In this document: positions 51,565 through 60,354 of the stretch, one piece after another
Numbering within the stretch: the stretch's first letter is position 1
Layout of the letters: the number at the start of each line of letters is the position of its first letter
DNA from: an uncultured Gemmiger sp.
GTDB taxonomy: Bacteria > Bacillota > Clostridia > Oscillospirales > Ruminococcaceae
Reading direction: 5' to 3'
Length of the DNA: 64,000 bases
Assembly (NCBI GenBank): GCA_949295035.1
Contig: CASFJO010000062.1
Coordinates: 1-64,000 of the forward strand
Notes under the pieces: model-generated
Database searches by the model: none
Told to the model about the DNA's origin: nothing
Seen by the model: only the letters and a program-made list of their open reading frames with translations
Translations under genes and position numbers: made by a program

Positions 51565-52209
51565 ATGACAAAAAAGCAACGGGCGCTGGAGGTCATCCGG
51601 CGGCTGAAAGAAGAATATCCGCTGGCGGAGTGCACCCTGGACTACGACCACGCCTGGCAGCTGCTGGTGGAGGTTCGCCTGGCCGCCCAGTGCACCGACG
51701 CACGGGTGAATGTGGTGGTACAGGATCTGTTTGCCAAATACCCGGGCATTGAGCCGCTGGCCGAGGCCACGCCGGAGGCGATCGAGGAGATCGTGCGCCC
51801 CTGCGGGCTGGGCCGCAGCAAAGCCCGGGACATCAGCGCCTGCATGCGGATGCTGCGGGACGAGTTCGGCGGCAGGGTGCCCGACACTATGGAGGAGTTG
51901 CTGCGTCTGCCGGGGGTGGGCCGCAAGAGCGCCAATCTGGTGCTGGGAGACGTATTCGGCAAGCCGGCCATCGTGACCGACACCCACTGCATCCGGCTGT
52001 CCAACCGCATCGGCTTTGTGGACAACGAGAAGGACCCGAAAAAGGTGGAGATGGCGCTGTGGAAGATCATCCCCCCCGAGGAGGGCAGCGATCTGTGCCA
52101 CCGGCTGGTGCTGCACGGCCGTGCGGTGTGCGACGCCCGCAAGCCAAACTGCGCCGCCTGCTGCCTGAAGGATATCTGCCGCACCGGCGCCAAGGCCGGG
52201 AATGCCTGA
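51565..52209 (+). CDS. nth: endonuclease III
   Basis: 214 residues. Base-excision repair glycosylase and AP lyase for oxidised pyrimidines. The helix-hairpin-helix is '[20 protein letters not shown]' with the catalytic Lys (GRKSAN) and the catalytic Asp in '[16 protein letters not shown]'. The C-terminal 4Fe-4S cluster has the standard C-X6-C-X2-C-X5-C spacing ('[17 protein letters not shown]'). ATG at 51565 after GGGAGGG. Confidence 0.96.
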   Translation: MTKKQRALEVIRRLKEEYPLAECTLDYDHAWQLLVEVRLAAQCTDARVNVVVQDLFAKYPGIEPLAEATPEAIEEIVRPCGLGRSKARDISACMRMLRDEFGGRVPDTMEELLRLPGVGRKSANLVLGDVFGKPAIVTDTHCIRLSNRIGFVDNEKDPKKVEMALWKIIPPEEGSDLCHRLVLHGRAVCDARKPNCAACCLKDICRTGAKAGNA

Positions 52210-52239
52210 CGCGGCGACTTTCCCGCGCCGGGCGGGCGG

Positions 52240-52268
52240 TTGACAAATCCTCTTTACCGCGCTATACT
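52240..52268 (+). promoter_or_regulatory. thiT promoter
   Basis: TTGACA (52240-52245) and TATACT (52263-52268), 17-base spacer, directly before the TPP riboswitch. Confidence 0.8.
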
Positions 52269-52286
52269 GTCTGCGGACATAAAAAC

Positions 52287-52380
52287 AGGGGCGCTGGAGG
52301 CATCTCCGGCTGAGATCAGGGCAAAACGCAGCCCTGGGTCGCCTTGAACCTGATCCGGGTAATGCCGGCGTAGGGAGTTT
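52287..52380 (+). promoter_or_regulatory. TPP riboswitch
   Basis: The THI element is complete: AGGGGCGC (P1/P2), CTGAGATCAGGGC (pyrimidine pocket) and CCTTGAACCTGATCCGGGTAATGCC with GGCGTAGGGAG (pyrophosphate helix and P1 closing). It precedes thiT by about 110 bases. With thiamine pyrophosphate bound, the following terminator should form. Confidence 0.95.
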
Positions 52381-52402
52381 GAGGAATATGCGCATTTCGG
52401 CG

Positions 52403-52440
52403 CGCCTGTGTATGTGTTTGGCATACGCAGGCGTTTTGTT
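52403..52440 (+). terminator. TPP riboswitch expression-platform terminator
   Basis: CGCCTGTGTATG (52403-52414) pairs with CATACGCAGGCG (52422-52433), one G-U, then a broken T run (TTTTGTTTT), between the aptamer and thiT. Confidence 0.8.
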
Positions 52441-52490
52441 TTGCGGGGTTTTTATGGCCGGAATCTATCGGTAAAGTGAGGAACCATATC

Positions 52491-53120
52491 ATGACAAAAC
52501 AGTATTCCCGCACCCGCACCATGGTGGAAGGCGCGCTCATGCTCGCGCTGGCCAGCGTGCTCAGCATGATCCCGCTGTACAGCCTGCCCCACGGCGGCAC
52601 CATCACGGTGGTGAGCACCCTGCCCATCATCCTGTTCAGCCTGCGCCACGGGGTGCGCTGGGGCCTGGCGGTGGGCTTTATCCACAGCCTGCTGCAGCTG
52701 CTGTTTTTGGGCGGGCTGGAAAACCTGGCCTACTGCCAGACTCTGGGCGCCCAGATCGGCTGTGTGCTGCTGGACTATCTGCTGGCCTACACCCTGCTGG
52801 GGCTTGCCTGGCTGATCGCCAAGCCCTTCAAAAAGCGGGTGCTGGGGGTGGGCGTCGCCACCGTGGTGGTGAGCCTGATCCGCTATCTGTGCAGTTTTCT
52901 CTCCGGCTACATCGTCTGGAAGGATTACGACTACGCCTTTGAGTGGATGACCAACTTTGGCTGGGGCCAGGCCATCGCCAACATGGGCGAGAACGCCCTG
53001 TGCTGGCTGTACAGCGCCGTCTACAACGGCACCTTCATGATCCCCGAGACCATCCTGACCGCCGTGGTGGCGGTGGTGCTCTGCGCCACTGTGCCCATGC
53101 TGTTCCAGGAGCAGAAGTAA
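52491..53120 (+). CDS. thiT: thiamine ECF transporter S component
   Basis: 209 residues with six membrane helices. The ThiT signature is visible: 'EGALMLALASVLSMIPLYS' and 'LPHGGTITVVSTLPIILFSL' at the start, and the thiamine-binding 'ENALCWLYSAVYNGTFMIPE' near the C-terminus (Trp, Tyr and Asn). It binds thiamine and docks on shared EcfAAT units that are not in this window. Control by the adjacent TPP riboswitch confirms the substrate. AGTGAGGA lies before the ATG at 52491. Confidence 0.95.
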   Translation: MTKQYSRTRTMVEGALMLALASVLSMIPLYSLPHGGTITVVSTLPIILFSLRHGVRWGLAVGFIHSLLQLLFLGGLENLAYCQTLGAQIGCVLLDYLLAYTLLGLAWLIAKPFKKRVLGVGVATVVVSLIRYLCSFLSGYIVWKDYDYAFEWMTNFGWGQAIANMGENALCWLYSAVYNGTFMIPETILTAVVAVVLCATVPMLFQEQK

Positions 53121-53137
53121 GGCTTCCTGCGTTTTTG

Positions 53138-53168
53138 GCCCGGACGGCGCTGCCGTCCGGGCTTTTTT
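53138..53168 (+). terminator. thiT terminator
   Basis: GCCCGGACGGC (53138-53148) with GCCGTCCGGGC (53152-53162), 3-base loop, then six T. Confidence 0.9.
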
Positions 53169-53271
53169 GCGCCCGGCAACCGGTGGTTGCCGGTTTGGAA
53201 AGGGCGGATGGTGGCCAGATTTTGCCCTGCATGGTATACTGAAACCACCAAATTCAAGGAGGACCCGATCC

Positions 53272-54480
53272 ATGATCAACCGCGAAACACCGGCCACCAT
53301 CGGCCAGCGCATCCTGGCGCTGCGCCGGGCGGCGGGCATGAGCCAGGAGGCCCTGGCCGCTGCCGTGGGGGTGAGCCGCCAGGCCCTGGGCAAGTGGGAG
53401 GCCGACCAGTCTCTGCCCGGGCTGGACAACCTGCTCACCCTGGCCGAGGCCCTTCACACCAGCTGCGACGAACTGCTCACCGGGCATCCGGCCCCCGTGG
53501 CCGAAAGCCCGGCCCCGGCCCTGTCCCCCGAGGGGATGCAGGCGCTGCTGGACGCCCGGGAGGTCCGGGAGACCCGGCGCCGCCGGGTCGGCCTGGCGGC
53601 GGGCGGCGGTGTGGCCCTGGTGCTGGCGGCGGCGCTGCTGGGCGTGGGGCTCTACGCGGGCCACCGGATGGACGATCTGCAAAGCCGCATCGACAGGGTG
53701 AACGGCCAGGTGGCCGGGATGCAAAGCACCCTGCAGGCCCAGGTGGATTCCATGACCAACCAGGTGCAGACCATGCTGGATGAGCAGAATTCCCTGGCGG
53801 CGGGCGAGACCCACAGCTATTCGGAATGGAATCACAACGATCGCACCCTGCGGCTCACCGCCCGGGTGACCGCCAAACAAACCGTGCCCGGAGCCGTCGC
53901 CCGGCTGATCCTGGCCGACACCTTCCAGGCCGGCACAGGCGAAACCGTGACGCTGGAGATGACCGACGAGGGCGGCGGGGTGTTCGCCGTGTCCGGCCGG
54001 GTGCCCGCCGCCGAGGAGCTGACCGCCACCTTCCAGCTGGAGGCCCCGGACGGCACGGTACAGAACCAGCAGCTGTGGCAGGACTTCTCCCTTGCCAGTG
54101 AATTTGAACCGCTGATGGAACTGGGCAACGGTATAGACGGCAACTTTATCCAATGCACGACAGGGAACGGCGCCGTTCAGTTCTACGGCGAGGTGGGCCT
54201 GATGATGGGCTCCACCAGCAGCCTATGGCCGGTGGAGGCGGAGATGCAGCTGGAGATCGGCGGAGAGGTCGTGGAGGTGTTCCCCATTTCCCATCTGCCG
54301 GAGGATTTTCTGAACGGCCTTTCTGACGCGCAGGCGGGTTACTACTCAGGCAGCACGATCACCTATTACTGGACGCCCCAGGCTCACCCCTGGCAGGAAG
54401 GCCAATCGGTGGTCATCACCGCTCAGATGACCGACAGCGACGGCGCCGTCTACGAGCGGCAGCTAAAGCTGATCTCGTGA
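53272..54480 (+). CDS. membrane-anchored XRE regulator with outer sensor domain
   Basis: 402 residues. An N-terminal XRE HTH ('MSQEALAAAVGVSRQALGKW', residues about 22-41), a linker, one membrane helix (about 106-129), a coiled coil (about 132-170) and an extracellular beta-rich domain of about 230 residues. This gives a one-component regulator that could read an outside signal directly, with type II topology. The outer domain is not one I can name. AAGGAGG precedes the ATG at 53272 and a TATACT box is at 53235-53240. Confidence 0.85.
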   Translation: MINRETPATIGQRILALRRAAGMSQEALAAAVGVSRQALGKWEADQSLPGLDNLLTLAEALHTSCDELLTGHPAPVAESPAPALSPEGMQALLDAREVRETRRRRVGLAAGGGVALVLAAALLGVGLYAGHRMDDLQSRIDRVNGQVAGMQSTLQAQVDSMTNQVQTMLDEQNSLAAGETHSYSEWNHNDRTLRLTARVTAKQTVPGAVARLILADTFQAGTGETVTLEMTDEGGGVFAVSGRVPAAEELTATFQLEAPDGTVQNQQLWQDFSLASEFEPLMELGNGIDGNFIQCTTGNGAVQFYGEVGLMMGSTSSLWPVEAEMQLEIGGEVVEVFPISHLPEDFLNGLSDAQAGYYSGSTITYYWTPQAHPWQEGQSVVITAQMTDSDGAVYERQLKLIS

Positions 54481-54495
54481 AATCCATACAAGACG

Positions 54496-54531
54496 CCCCC
54501 GCCGGGGAACCCCGGCGGGGGCATCTTTCGT
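54496..54531 (+). terminator. terminator of the membrane XRE gene
   Basis: A perfect 13-bp GC stem (54496-54508 with 54511-54523), 2-base loop, then a short T-rich stretch (ATCTTTCGTTT). It is close to the converging LysR gene and may serve both. Confidence 0.8.
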
Positions 54532-54538
54532 TTCATTT

Positions 54539-55447
54539 TTACCACAGCGCATCCGCCTGGCGCACGCAGGCCAGGAACCGCCGGGCGTTGCCGGACAGTT
54601 CGGCGGCAGCCGGCCAGACGGCGGCGTCCCGGTTCAGGCCGGCCTCGGCACAGGGCTTGAGTACCAGCTGCTGGCGGGCCAGTTCGGCGGCGGGCAGGGG
54701 GCTCACCCACATATAACTGCCCGGCACCTGCCGCAGCAGGGCAAACTGGCTGCCCCGGTCATACACATAGACGCGGCTCTCCCCCACCCGCAGTTCAGCC
54801 GCCCGGGCGCGCTGCTCCGGTTCCAGCACCGGCAGCTGCACGTCCCCGTGCAGGATCTGGGGATACCGGCCCAGCAGATGATACGGGATATCCGCCAGCC
54901 CCGCCAGCGGGTGCCGCTCGCTCATGAGCAGACACATCCGGTACTGACGCAGCACCCGGCTCTGCAGGCCGTTCTGGGCCAGCTGGGTATCCACCCAGGG
55001 CTGGTAGATGTCCTGGTAGCGGATGACCGACAACTCGCTCTCCCCGGAGGCGGCGTCCTGAAGCGCGTCGGCCAGACCGGCCTCCCGGTACTGCACATTC
55101 ATGGGAGTCGGGCAGTCCGCCAGCATGGCGGCGAAAGCGTCGGCGATGTAGGTGGCGCGGGGCACCGTGACCCGCAGCGCAAACCCCTCCGGCTGGGGCG
55201 CATACAGGCTTTGCAGTTCCTCCACCTGGGCCAGGATCCCGCCGGCGTACCGCAGAAACTGGCTGCCGGCGGCGGTGGGCTCCATGCCCCGGGCGGTGCG
55301 GCGGAACAGCGGCACCCCCAGTTCCTTTTCCAGTTCCTTCAAACTGCGGCTCAAATTGGGCTGAGCCATCTCCAGCGCGCGGGCGGCGGCGGACAGGCTG
55401 TGGGTGGCGGCGATCTGCTGGACCTGACGAAGCTGCTGCAGGGTCAT
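54539..55447 (-). CDS. LysR family transcriptional regulator
   Basis: 302 residues. The HTH is 'THSLSAAARALEMAQPNLSRSL' in parts (about residues 13-37); the effector-binding domain follows. The start at 55447 is preceded by AAGGAGG at 7 bases; a longer frame to 55474 lacks one. It is divergent from nfnAB, so it probably controls that operon in response to a redox or carbon signal, in the usual LysR layout. Confidence 0.9.
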   Translation of the reverse strand: MTLQQLRQVQQIAATHSLSAAARALEMAQPNLSRSLKELEKELGVPLFRRTARGMEPTAAGSQFLRYAGGILAQVEELQSLYAPQPEGFALRVTVPRATYIADAFAAMLADCPTPMNVQYREAGLADALQDAASGESELSVIRYQDIYQPWVDTQLAQNGLQSRVLRQYRMCLLMSERHPLAGLADIPYHLLGRYPQILHGDVQLPVLEPEQRARAAELRVGESRVYVYDRGSQFALLRQVPGSYMWVSPLPAAELARQQLVLKPCAEAGLNRDAAVWPAAAELSGNARRFLACVRQADALW

Positions 55448-55546
55448 GGCGGGCCTCCTTTTGGGATGAAACAAATCTGTATATTACTGTATCACATCTG
55501 CCGGAAAAATGCCATGGCGAACGCCGGATTTTCGCCGCGCCGCGCG

Positions 55547-55575
55547 TTGCACGGAGGGGGATTATAGGGTATAAT
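55547..55575 (+). promoter_or_regulatory. nfnAB promoter
   Basis: TTGCAC (55547-55552) and TATAAT (55570-55575), 17-base spacer, 53 bases before nfnA and 100 bases from the divergent LysR start. Confidence 0.7.
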
Positions 55576-55627
55576 GAAAATTGCGTATTGACAAATATGC
55601 GACAAAAACTTTGAGGGGAAGAAGAGT

Positions 55628-56470
55628 ATGTTCAAGATCATCCGCAAACAGGCGCTGAACCCCACCGTCACCCGCATGGTGATCCAGGCGCCGCTGATCG
55701 CACGCAAGGCGCTGCCCGGGCAGTTCGTGATCCTGCGGGCCGGGGCCGACTCGGAGCGCATCCCGCTGACTGTGGCCGACTACGACCGGGCGGCGGGTAC
55801 CGTGACCATCATCTTTCAGGTGGTGGGCGCCGGCACCATGGAACTGAACGACCTGGCCGAGGGGGAAAGTCTGCACGATTTTGTCGGCCCGCTGGGTACC
55901 CCCAGCAAGCTGGACGGGCTCAAGAAGGTGGCCGTGGTAGGCGGCGGTGTGGGCTGTGCCATCGCCTACCCGGTGGCCAAACAGCTGCACGCACAGGGCA
56001 CCGAGGTGCACAGCATCGTGGGGTTCCGTTCTCAGGATCTGGTGATCCTGGAAAACGAGTTCCGTGCGGTGAGCGACAAGTTGATCGTGATGACCGACGA
56101 TGGCAGTTACGGGGAAAAAGGCGTGGTGACCGCCCCGCTGGAGCAGCTGATCCAGGCGGGCGAGAACTACGACGAGGTGATCGCCATCGGGCCTCTTCCC
56201 ATGATGAAATTTGTGAGCCTGACCACCAAAAAGTACGGGGTCAAGACCACCGTGTCGATGAACACGGTCATGATCGACGGCACCGGCATGTGCGGCGGCT
56301 GCCGGCTCACGGTGGGCGGCCAGATCAAGTTCGCCTGTGTGGATGGTCCCGACTTTGACGGGCATCTGGTGGACTTTGACGAGGCGATGAAACGGGGCGG
56401 CATCTATCGGGATTTTGAGACCCACGCCCGGGAGGACTACTGCCATCTGATGCACAAGGAGGTGGAGTGA
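55628..56470 (+). CDS. nfnA: NfnAB oxidoreductase, small FAD/2Fe-2S subunit
   Basis: 280 residues. A ferredoxin-NADP reductase-like subunit: FAD-binding 'PGQFVILRAGADSERIPLTV', NAD-binding 'KKVAVVGGGVGCAIAYPVAK' and a C-terminal 2Fe-2S site with Cys in 'TGMCGGCRLTV' and 'KFACVDGPDF'. With NfnB it catalyses electron-bifurcating exchange between NADH, ferredoxin and NADP, supplying NADPH in anaerobes. The same fold occurs in PyrK and SudB; linkage to nfnB fixes the role. It is one base from nfnB. Confidence 0.88.
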   Translation: MFKIIRKQALNPTVTRMVIQAPLIARKALPGQFVILRAGADSERIPLTVADYDRAAGTVTIIFQVVGAGTMELNDLAEGESLHDFVGPLGTPSKLDGLKKVAVVGGGVGCAIAYPVAKQLHAQGTEVHSIVGFRSQDLVILENEFRAVSDKLIVMTDDGSYGEKGVVTAPLEQLIQAGENYDEVIAIGPLPMMKFVSLTTKKYGVKTTVSMNTVMIDGTGMCGGCRLTVGGQIKFACVDGPDFDGHLVDFDEAMKRGGIYRDFETHAREDYCHLMHKEVE

Positions 56471-56471
56471 G

Positions 56472-57875
56472 ATGGCCTTTCAGCGGAACATGGATCCCCG
56501 CAAGTGCCCCATGCCCAGCCAGGATCCGGCGGTGCGGGCCCACAACTTTGACGAGGTGGCACTGGGATATACATACGATATGGCGGTGAGCGAGGCGCGC
56601 CGGTGCCTTGGCTGCAAGAACAAGCCCTGCGTGACCGGCTGCCCGGTGCAGATCGATATCCCTGCCTTTATCGAACGGGTGGCCAACGAGGATATGGAAG
56701 GCGCATACCGGGTGTTGAGCGCTTCCAGCGCGTTGCCGGCGGTCTGCGGCCGGGTCTGCCCCCAGGAGAACCAGTGCGAGGGCAAATGTGTGCGTGGCAT
56801 CAAGGGCGAGAGCGTGGGCATCGGCCGACTGGAACGGTTCGTGGCCGACTGGCACCGGGAGCACAGCACCGAAGCGCCCCGGAAACCGGCTTCCAACGGG
56901 CACAAGGTCGCGATCATCGGCGCGGGGCCCTCCGGCCTGACCGCCGCCGGCGATCTGGCCCGGCTGGGCTATCAGGCAACGGTGTTTGAGGCGCTGCACC
57001 TGGCGGGCGGCGTGCTGGTGTACGGCATCCCGGAATTCCGCCTGCCCAAGGCCATCGTACAGCAGGAGATCGATGGGCTCAAGGCCATCGGGGTGGATAT
57101 CCAGACCAATATGGTGATCGGCAAGGTGCTGACGGTGGACGAACTGATGTCCGATTTTGGTTTTGAAGCGGTATACATCGGCACCGGCGCGGGCCTGCCC
57201 CGGTTCATGGGCATCCCGGGAGAGAGCCTGACGGGGGTATACTCCGCCAATGAATATCTGACCCGGGTGAACCTGATGAAGGCATACCGGCCGGGCAGCC
57301 ACACCCCCCTGCTGCACAGCCGCAAGGTGGCGGTGGTGGGCGGCGGCAACGTGGCCATGGACGCGGCCCGCTGCGCGCTGCGGATGGGAGCCGAGACGGT
57401 GTACATCGTCTACCGCCGCAGCATGAACGAGCTGCCCGCCCGTGCCGAGGAAGTGGAGCACGCCGAGGAAGAAGGCATCATCTTCAAGACCCTGACCAAT
57501 CCTGTGGAGGTACTGGGCAACGAGCAGGGCATGGTGCGTGGCATCCGCTGTGTGGAGATGGAACTGGGCGAACCGGATGACAGCGGCCGCCGCCGCCCGG
57601 TGGTGAAGGAAGGAAGCGAGTTCGACCTGGATGTGGATACCATGATCATGGCCATCGGCACCAGCCCGAATCCGCTGATCCGTTCCACCACGCCGGGCCT
57701 GGAGACCGACCGCCGCGGCTGCATCGTGACCAACGGGGATGACGGTCTCACCAGTCGTGCCGGCGTGTATGCCGGCGGCGACGCGGTGACCGGCGCGGCC
57801 ACCGTGATCCTGGCCATGGGCGCCGGCAAGCAGGCTGCCCGGGCCATCGACGAATACCTGCGCAGCAAGGATTAA
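56472..57875 (+). CDS. nfnB: NfnAB oxidoreductase, large subunit (GltD/SudA-like)
   Basis: 467 residues. N-terminal Cys clusters for two 4Fe-4S centres ('RRCLGCKNKPCVTGCPVQID' and 'CGRVCPQENQCEGKCVRG'), then an FAD domain ('KVAIIGAGPSGLTAAGDLAR') and an NADPH domain ('KVAVVGGGNVAMDAARCAL'). It is the bifurcating-flavin subunit; the same architecture is found in GltD, but the adjacent NfnA and missing gltB favour Nfn. The ATG follows a GGAGTGAG site that overlaps the nfnA stop. Confidence 0.9.
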   Translation: MAFQRNMDPRKCPMPSQDPAVRAHNFDEVALGYTYDMAVSEARRCLGCKNKPCVTGCPVQIDIPAFIERVANEDMEGAYRVLSASSALPAVCGRVCPQENQCEGKCVRGIKGESVGIGRLERFVADWHREHSTEAPRKPASNGHKVAIIGAGPSGLTAAGDLARLGYQATVFEALHLAGGVLVYGIPEFRLPKAIVQQEIDGLKAIGVDIQTNMVIGKVLTVDELMSDFGFEAVYIGTGAGLPRFMGIPGESLTGVYSANEYLTRVNLMKAYRPGSHTPLLHSRKVAVVGGGNVAMDAARCALRMGAETVYIVYRRSMNELPARAEEVEHAEEEGIIFKTLTNPVEVLGNEQGMVRGIRCVEMELGEPDDSGRRRPVVKEGSEFDLDVDTMIMAIGTSPNPLIRSTTPGLETDRRGCIVTNGDDGLTSRAGVYAGGDAVTGAATVILAMGAGKQAARAIDEYLRSKD

Positions 57876-57960
57876 ACCAGTCCGAGGGGGATACTATCTC
57901 CCCCGCTCCCCCCTGGGAATCGCGGGCCGGATCCTCAGCCCGCCGCATAGAATACAAAAC

Positions 57961-57996
57961 GAACGCCTCTGCCGGTCGGGCAGGGGCGTTCCTTTT
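57961..57996. terminator. bidirectional terminator, nfnB end
   Basis: GAACGCCTCTGCC (57961-57973) and GGCAGGGGCGTTC (57979-57991) pair with a G-U, 5-base loop, then CTTTTATTT. On the minus strand it is also followed by a T-rich run, so it serves the converging oxidoreductase gene too. Confidence 0.8.
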
Positions 57997-58033
57997 ATTT
58001 GTGTTGTGCGGGTCCAAAAACGGCCCCTATCCT

Positions 58034-59011
58034 TTATTCAAAAGGATAGCGTATCCCCCAGGCGATGCGCAGCCGGTCCATCAGCTCCATCACCCGCAAG
58101 GATTCCTCGTGGGGCATCTCCGGGCAGGACAGTTCCCCCTTCTCCAGCGCCCGCAGGCAGGCCCGTACCTCATACTCATAGCCGGTGATCTGATCCGGAC
58201 GCTCCACCCGGCGCAGCAGCTGGTGCTGCCCATTGTAGACCGACAGGCTCTCAAAGTCGTTGATGTTCTCCACCAGCATGTAGCCTTTGGTACCGTGAAC
58301 AGCCCCCCGCCGGTCCAGGCAGGCCTCCAGCGAACTGTTCAGCTGGGCCATACGGCCGTCGGTGTAATACAAGGTCACCGCGTTCTGAGCGTCCACACCG
58401 GTGGGCAGCCGGGAACAGCTGGTCTCCACCCGGGCAATATCGTACCCGAACAGTGCCAAAGCAAAATTCAGCGTATAGACCCCCACGTCCAGCAGCGCGC
58501 CGCCTGCCAGTTCGGGGCTGCGCAGCCGGGGCACATCCGCGATGGAATAGCCCAGGTTTCCCGTAAGCATACGCGGCTCCCCAATAATGCCGCTGCGCAA
58601 TTCCGCCTGTATGGAGGCCAGCATCGGCATATACCGGGTCCAAATGGCCTCGGTGATGAACACCCCCCGGTGTTCCGCCTCGGCAAACACATCCCGCGCC
58701 TGGCGGGCGTTGGCGGTAAAGGCCTTTTCGCAAAGCACCGGTTTACCCGCCCGGATACAGAGCAGCGCATGGGCGGCGTGTTCCGAATGCGGGCTGGCGA
58801 TGTACACCAGTTCCACCTGGGGGTCAGCCACCAGTTCTTCGTAGCTTCCGTAAGCCCGTTCCGCCCCGTGCGCCGCGGCAAAATCCCGGGCTCTGGCTTC
58901 ATCCCGGGACCCTACCGCGTACAGCTGGGCCTCGGGCATCCGATTCAGCGTATCGGCCATCAGGGCGGCGATCGCGCCGGTGCTCAGAATGGCCACCTTC
59001 CATCGTTTCAT
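58034..59011 (-). CDS. Gfo/Idh/MocA family oxidoreductase
   Basis: 325 residues. The N-terminal Rossmann fold is 'KVAILSTGAIAALMADTLNR' and the family's 'EKAFTANARQARDVF' carries the conserved Glu-Lys pair; the C-terminal domain has 'GALLDVGVYTLNFALALFG'. Such enzymes use NAD(P) to oxidise sugars, inositols or bile-acid-like polyols; the substrate is unknown. ATG at 59011 with GGGGGAG upstream; the longer frame to 59158 is rejected. It begins 17 bases after the lipoprotein gene, so the two are co-transcribed. Confidence 0.88.
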   Translation of the reverse strand: MKRWKVAILSTGAIAALMADTLNRMPEAQLYAVGSRDEARARDFAAAHGAERAYGSYEELVADPQVELVYIASPHSEHAAHALLCIRAGKPVLCEKAFTANARQARDVFAEAEHRGVFITEAIWTRYMPMLASIQAELRSGIIGEPRMLTGNLGYSIADVPRLRSPELAGGALLDVGVYTLNFALALFGYDIARVETSCSRLPTGVDAQNAVTLYYTDGRMAQLNSSLEACLDRRGAVHGTKGYMLVENINDFESLSVYNGQHQLLRRVERPDQITGYEYEVRACLRALEKGELSCPEMPHEESLRVMELMDRLRIAWGIRYPFE

Positions 59012-59028
59012 GGCACTCTCCCCCGTTG

Positions 59029-60030
59029 TTACACGTTGATGGCGATCACGCCCCAGCCTTCCGCTGTTTTGACCCAGGCGCGGCCGCCGCTGACCGACGC
59101 GGCCCCTTGATACTGGAACGGCACCTTGACCGTACCGGCCAGGCTGATATATCCCCACAGCCCATCGGTGTTCTGCACGGCGGCCAGATTGCTGCAGAAG
59201 GGCCGCGCCTGCTGGTACTGACAGGGAATGATCTGGCTGCCTTCAATGTCCAGATATCCCCACAGACCATTCTGCCGCACAGCATACAATCCGTCGGAAT
59301 ATCCCTCGATCACCTCGCATACCGGGCCTACCTGCTTGCCGGTGGACGCCTGCACCAGTACATACCCGTTCCCCCATTCCACGGCCCGGGGTTCGGTCTG
59401 GCCGGTGGCGGGATCGGTCCACAAATATGCGCTGAAATCATCGGCGGGGGCGGCGGTCAGGGACCCCAGCTGCGCCACATACGGCTGTACGCTGGCCCCA
59501 TACTCGGTCAGCGGCACCAGCTGATCCATCTCCAGTACATAGGCCGTGCCCAGGCTGCTGTCGAATACGATCTCCATGCCCGGAAGGCCATGCCCGCCGA
59601 CCCCTATATTCTCGCCCAGATCGTTGAATATCTTGCTCTCGTCGGCATTGGTCAGACCGCAGACCGGGCACCAGTGCACGTCCTCCTCGGCCGGGATCAC
59701 GATCTTGCCGTCATAATTGATGGCGCCGATCTTGCCGTTCTGCTCAAACAACGTCAGATAGGCGTGATCCTGCAAAACTTCATTGTCGGCGGTGGGATGC
59801 TCCACCAGGCTGTACACGATCTCCAGATCGGTACGGGGAGCTACCAGCCAGTCCACCTTCGAGCCCGCGTCCTCGGTAGGCCCCGGGGTAGCGGCCGGCG
59901 CGGAAGAACCTGTTCCGGCCGCGGTGGATGACGAAGGCCCCGACGGTACAGACGAAGCCGTTTCCTGCCCGCCGCAGCCGGCCAGCAGGGCGGCGCAGAG
60001 AGCCAGGGCGGCAAAAGCACGCAGTTTCAT
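59029..60030 (-). CDS. WG-repeat lipoprotein
   Basis: 333 residues. A lipoprotein signal ('AALCAALLAGCGG', Cys about residue 19), a Ser/Thr/Pro/Gly linker and then WG-type beta repeats: 'GKIGAINYDGKIVIPAEE', 'GLWGYLDIEGSQIIPCQYQQ', 'GLWGYISLAGTVKVPFQYQG' and a final 'GWGVIAIN'. A 'WCPVCG' segment near residue 120 could bind a metal or form a disulfide. It is anchored outside the membrane; its job is unknown. Co-transcribed with the Gfo/Idh gene. Confidence 0.85.
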   Translation of the reverse strand: MKLRAFAALALCAALLAGCGGQETASSVPSGPSSSTAAGTGSSAPAATPGPTEDAGSKVDWLVAPRTDLEIVYSLVEHPTADNEVLQDHAYLTLFEQNGKIGAINYDGKIVIPAEEDVHWCPVCGLTNADESKIFNDLGENIGVGGHGLPGMEIVFDSSLGTAYVLEMDQLVPLTEYGASVQPYVAQLGSLTAAPADDFSAYLWTDPATGQTEPRAVEWGNGYVLVQASTGKQVGPVCEVIEGYSDGLYAVRQNGLWGYLDIEGSQIIPCQYQQARPFCSNLAAVQNTDGLWGYISLAGTVKVPFQYQGAASVSGGRAWVKTAEGWGVIAINV

Positions 60031-60160
60031 GCGAAAAACCTCCTTGCGGGCGGCAGTTCATCCGATCCGCCGCCCATGACGCGGGGCAGCTTTCCCCCGC
60101 TGTATTTCTGGTTTTTCTATTGTACCATACCCGGCGAAAAAAGGCAAAAAACCAAGAAGT

Positions 60161-60352
60161 TCAGCCAGGGGTGAAGAGCTGGTCCACCGTGAGTCCTAGT
60201 TCCCTGGCCAGACGAAAGGCCAGCGCCAGAGTGGGGTCGTACTTGTTGTTCTCGATGGCATTCACCGTCTGGCGGGACACACCGCATTGTTTTGCCAGCT
60301 CTTCCTGGGACAGGCCCAGTTCCTTGCGGCGCTGGCGGATGATGTTTTCCAT
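60161..60352 (-). CDS. small XRE-type HTH regulator
   Basis: 63 residues, all HTH: 'IIRQRRKELGLSQEELAKQC', 'GVSRQTVNAIENNKYDPTLA'. This short class (YgzD-like) is often paired with a small membrane protein gene, as here; the partner's stop is 2 bases upstream. An inverted repeat surrounding the unit's promoter is its likely operator. A longer frame from 60397 overlaps the membrane gene and has no ribosome site. Confidence 0.9.
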   Translation of the reverse strand: MENIIRQRRKELGLSQEELAKQCGVSRQTVNAIENNKYDPTLALAFRLARELGLTVDQLFTPG

Positions 60353-60354
60353 GC

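Noticed and set aside
51406..52395. N-terminal extension of glyA
   Set aside because: It runs antisense through nth and part of the TPP riboswitch; the ATG at 51405 has the ribosome site and gives the family's length.
55575..55627. Possible Rex-type redox operator in the nfnAB leader
   Set aside because: The sequence around TATTGACAAATATG lacks the TTGTGA-N6-TCACAA symmetry of Rex sites.
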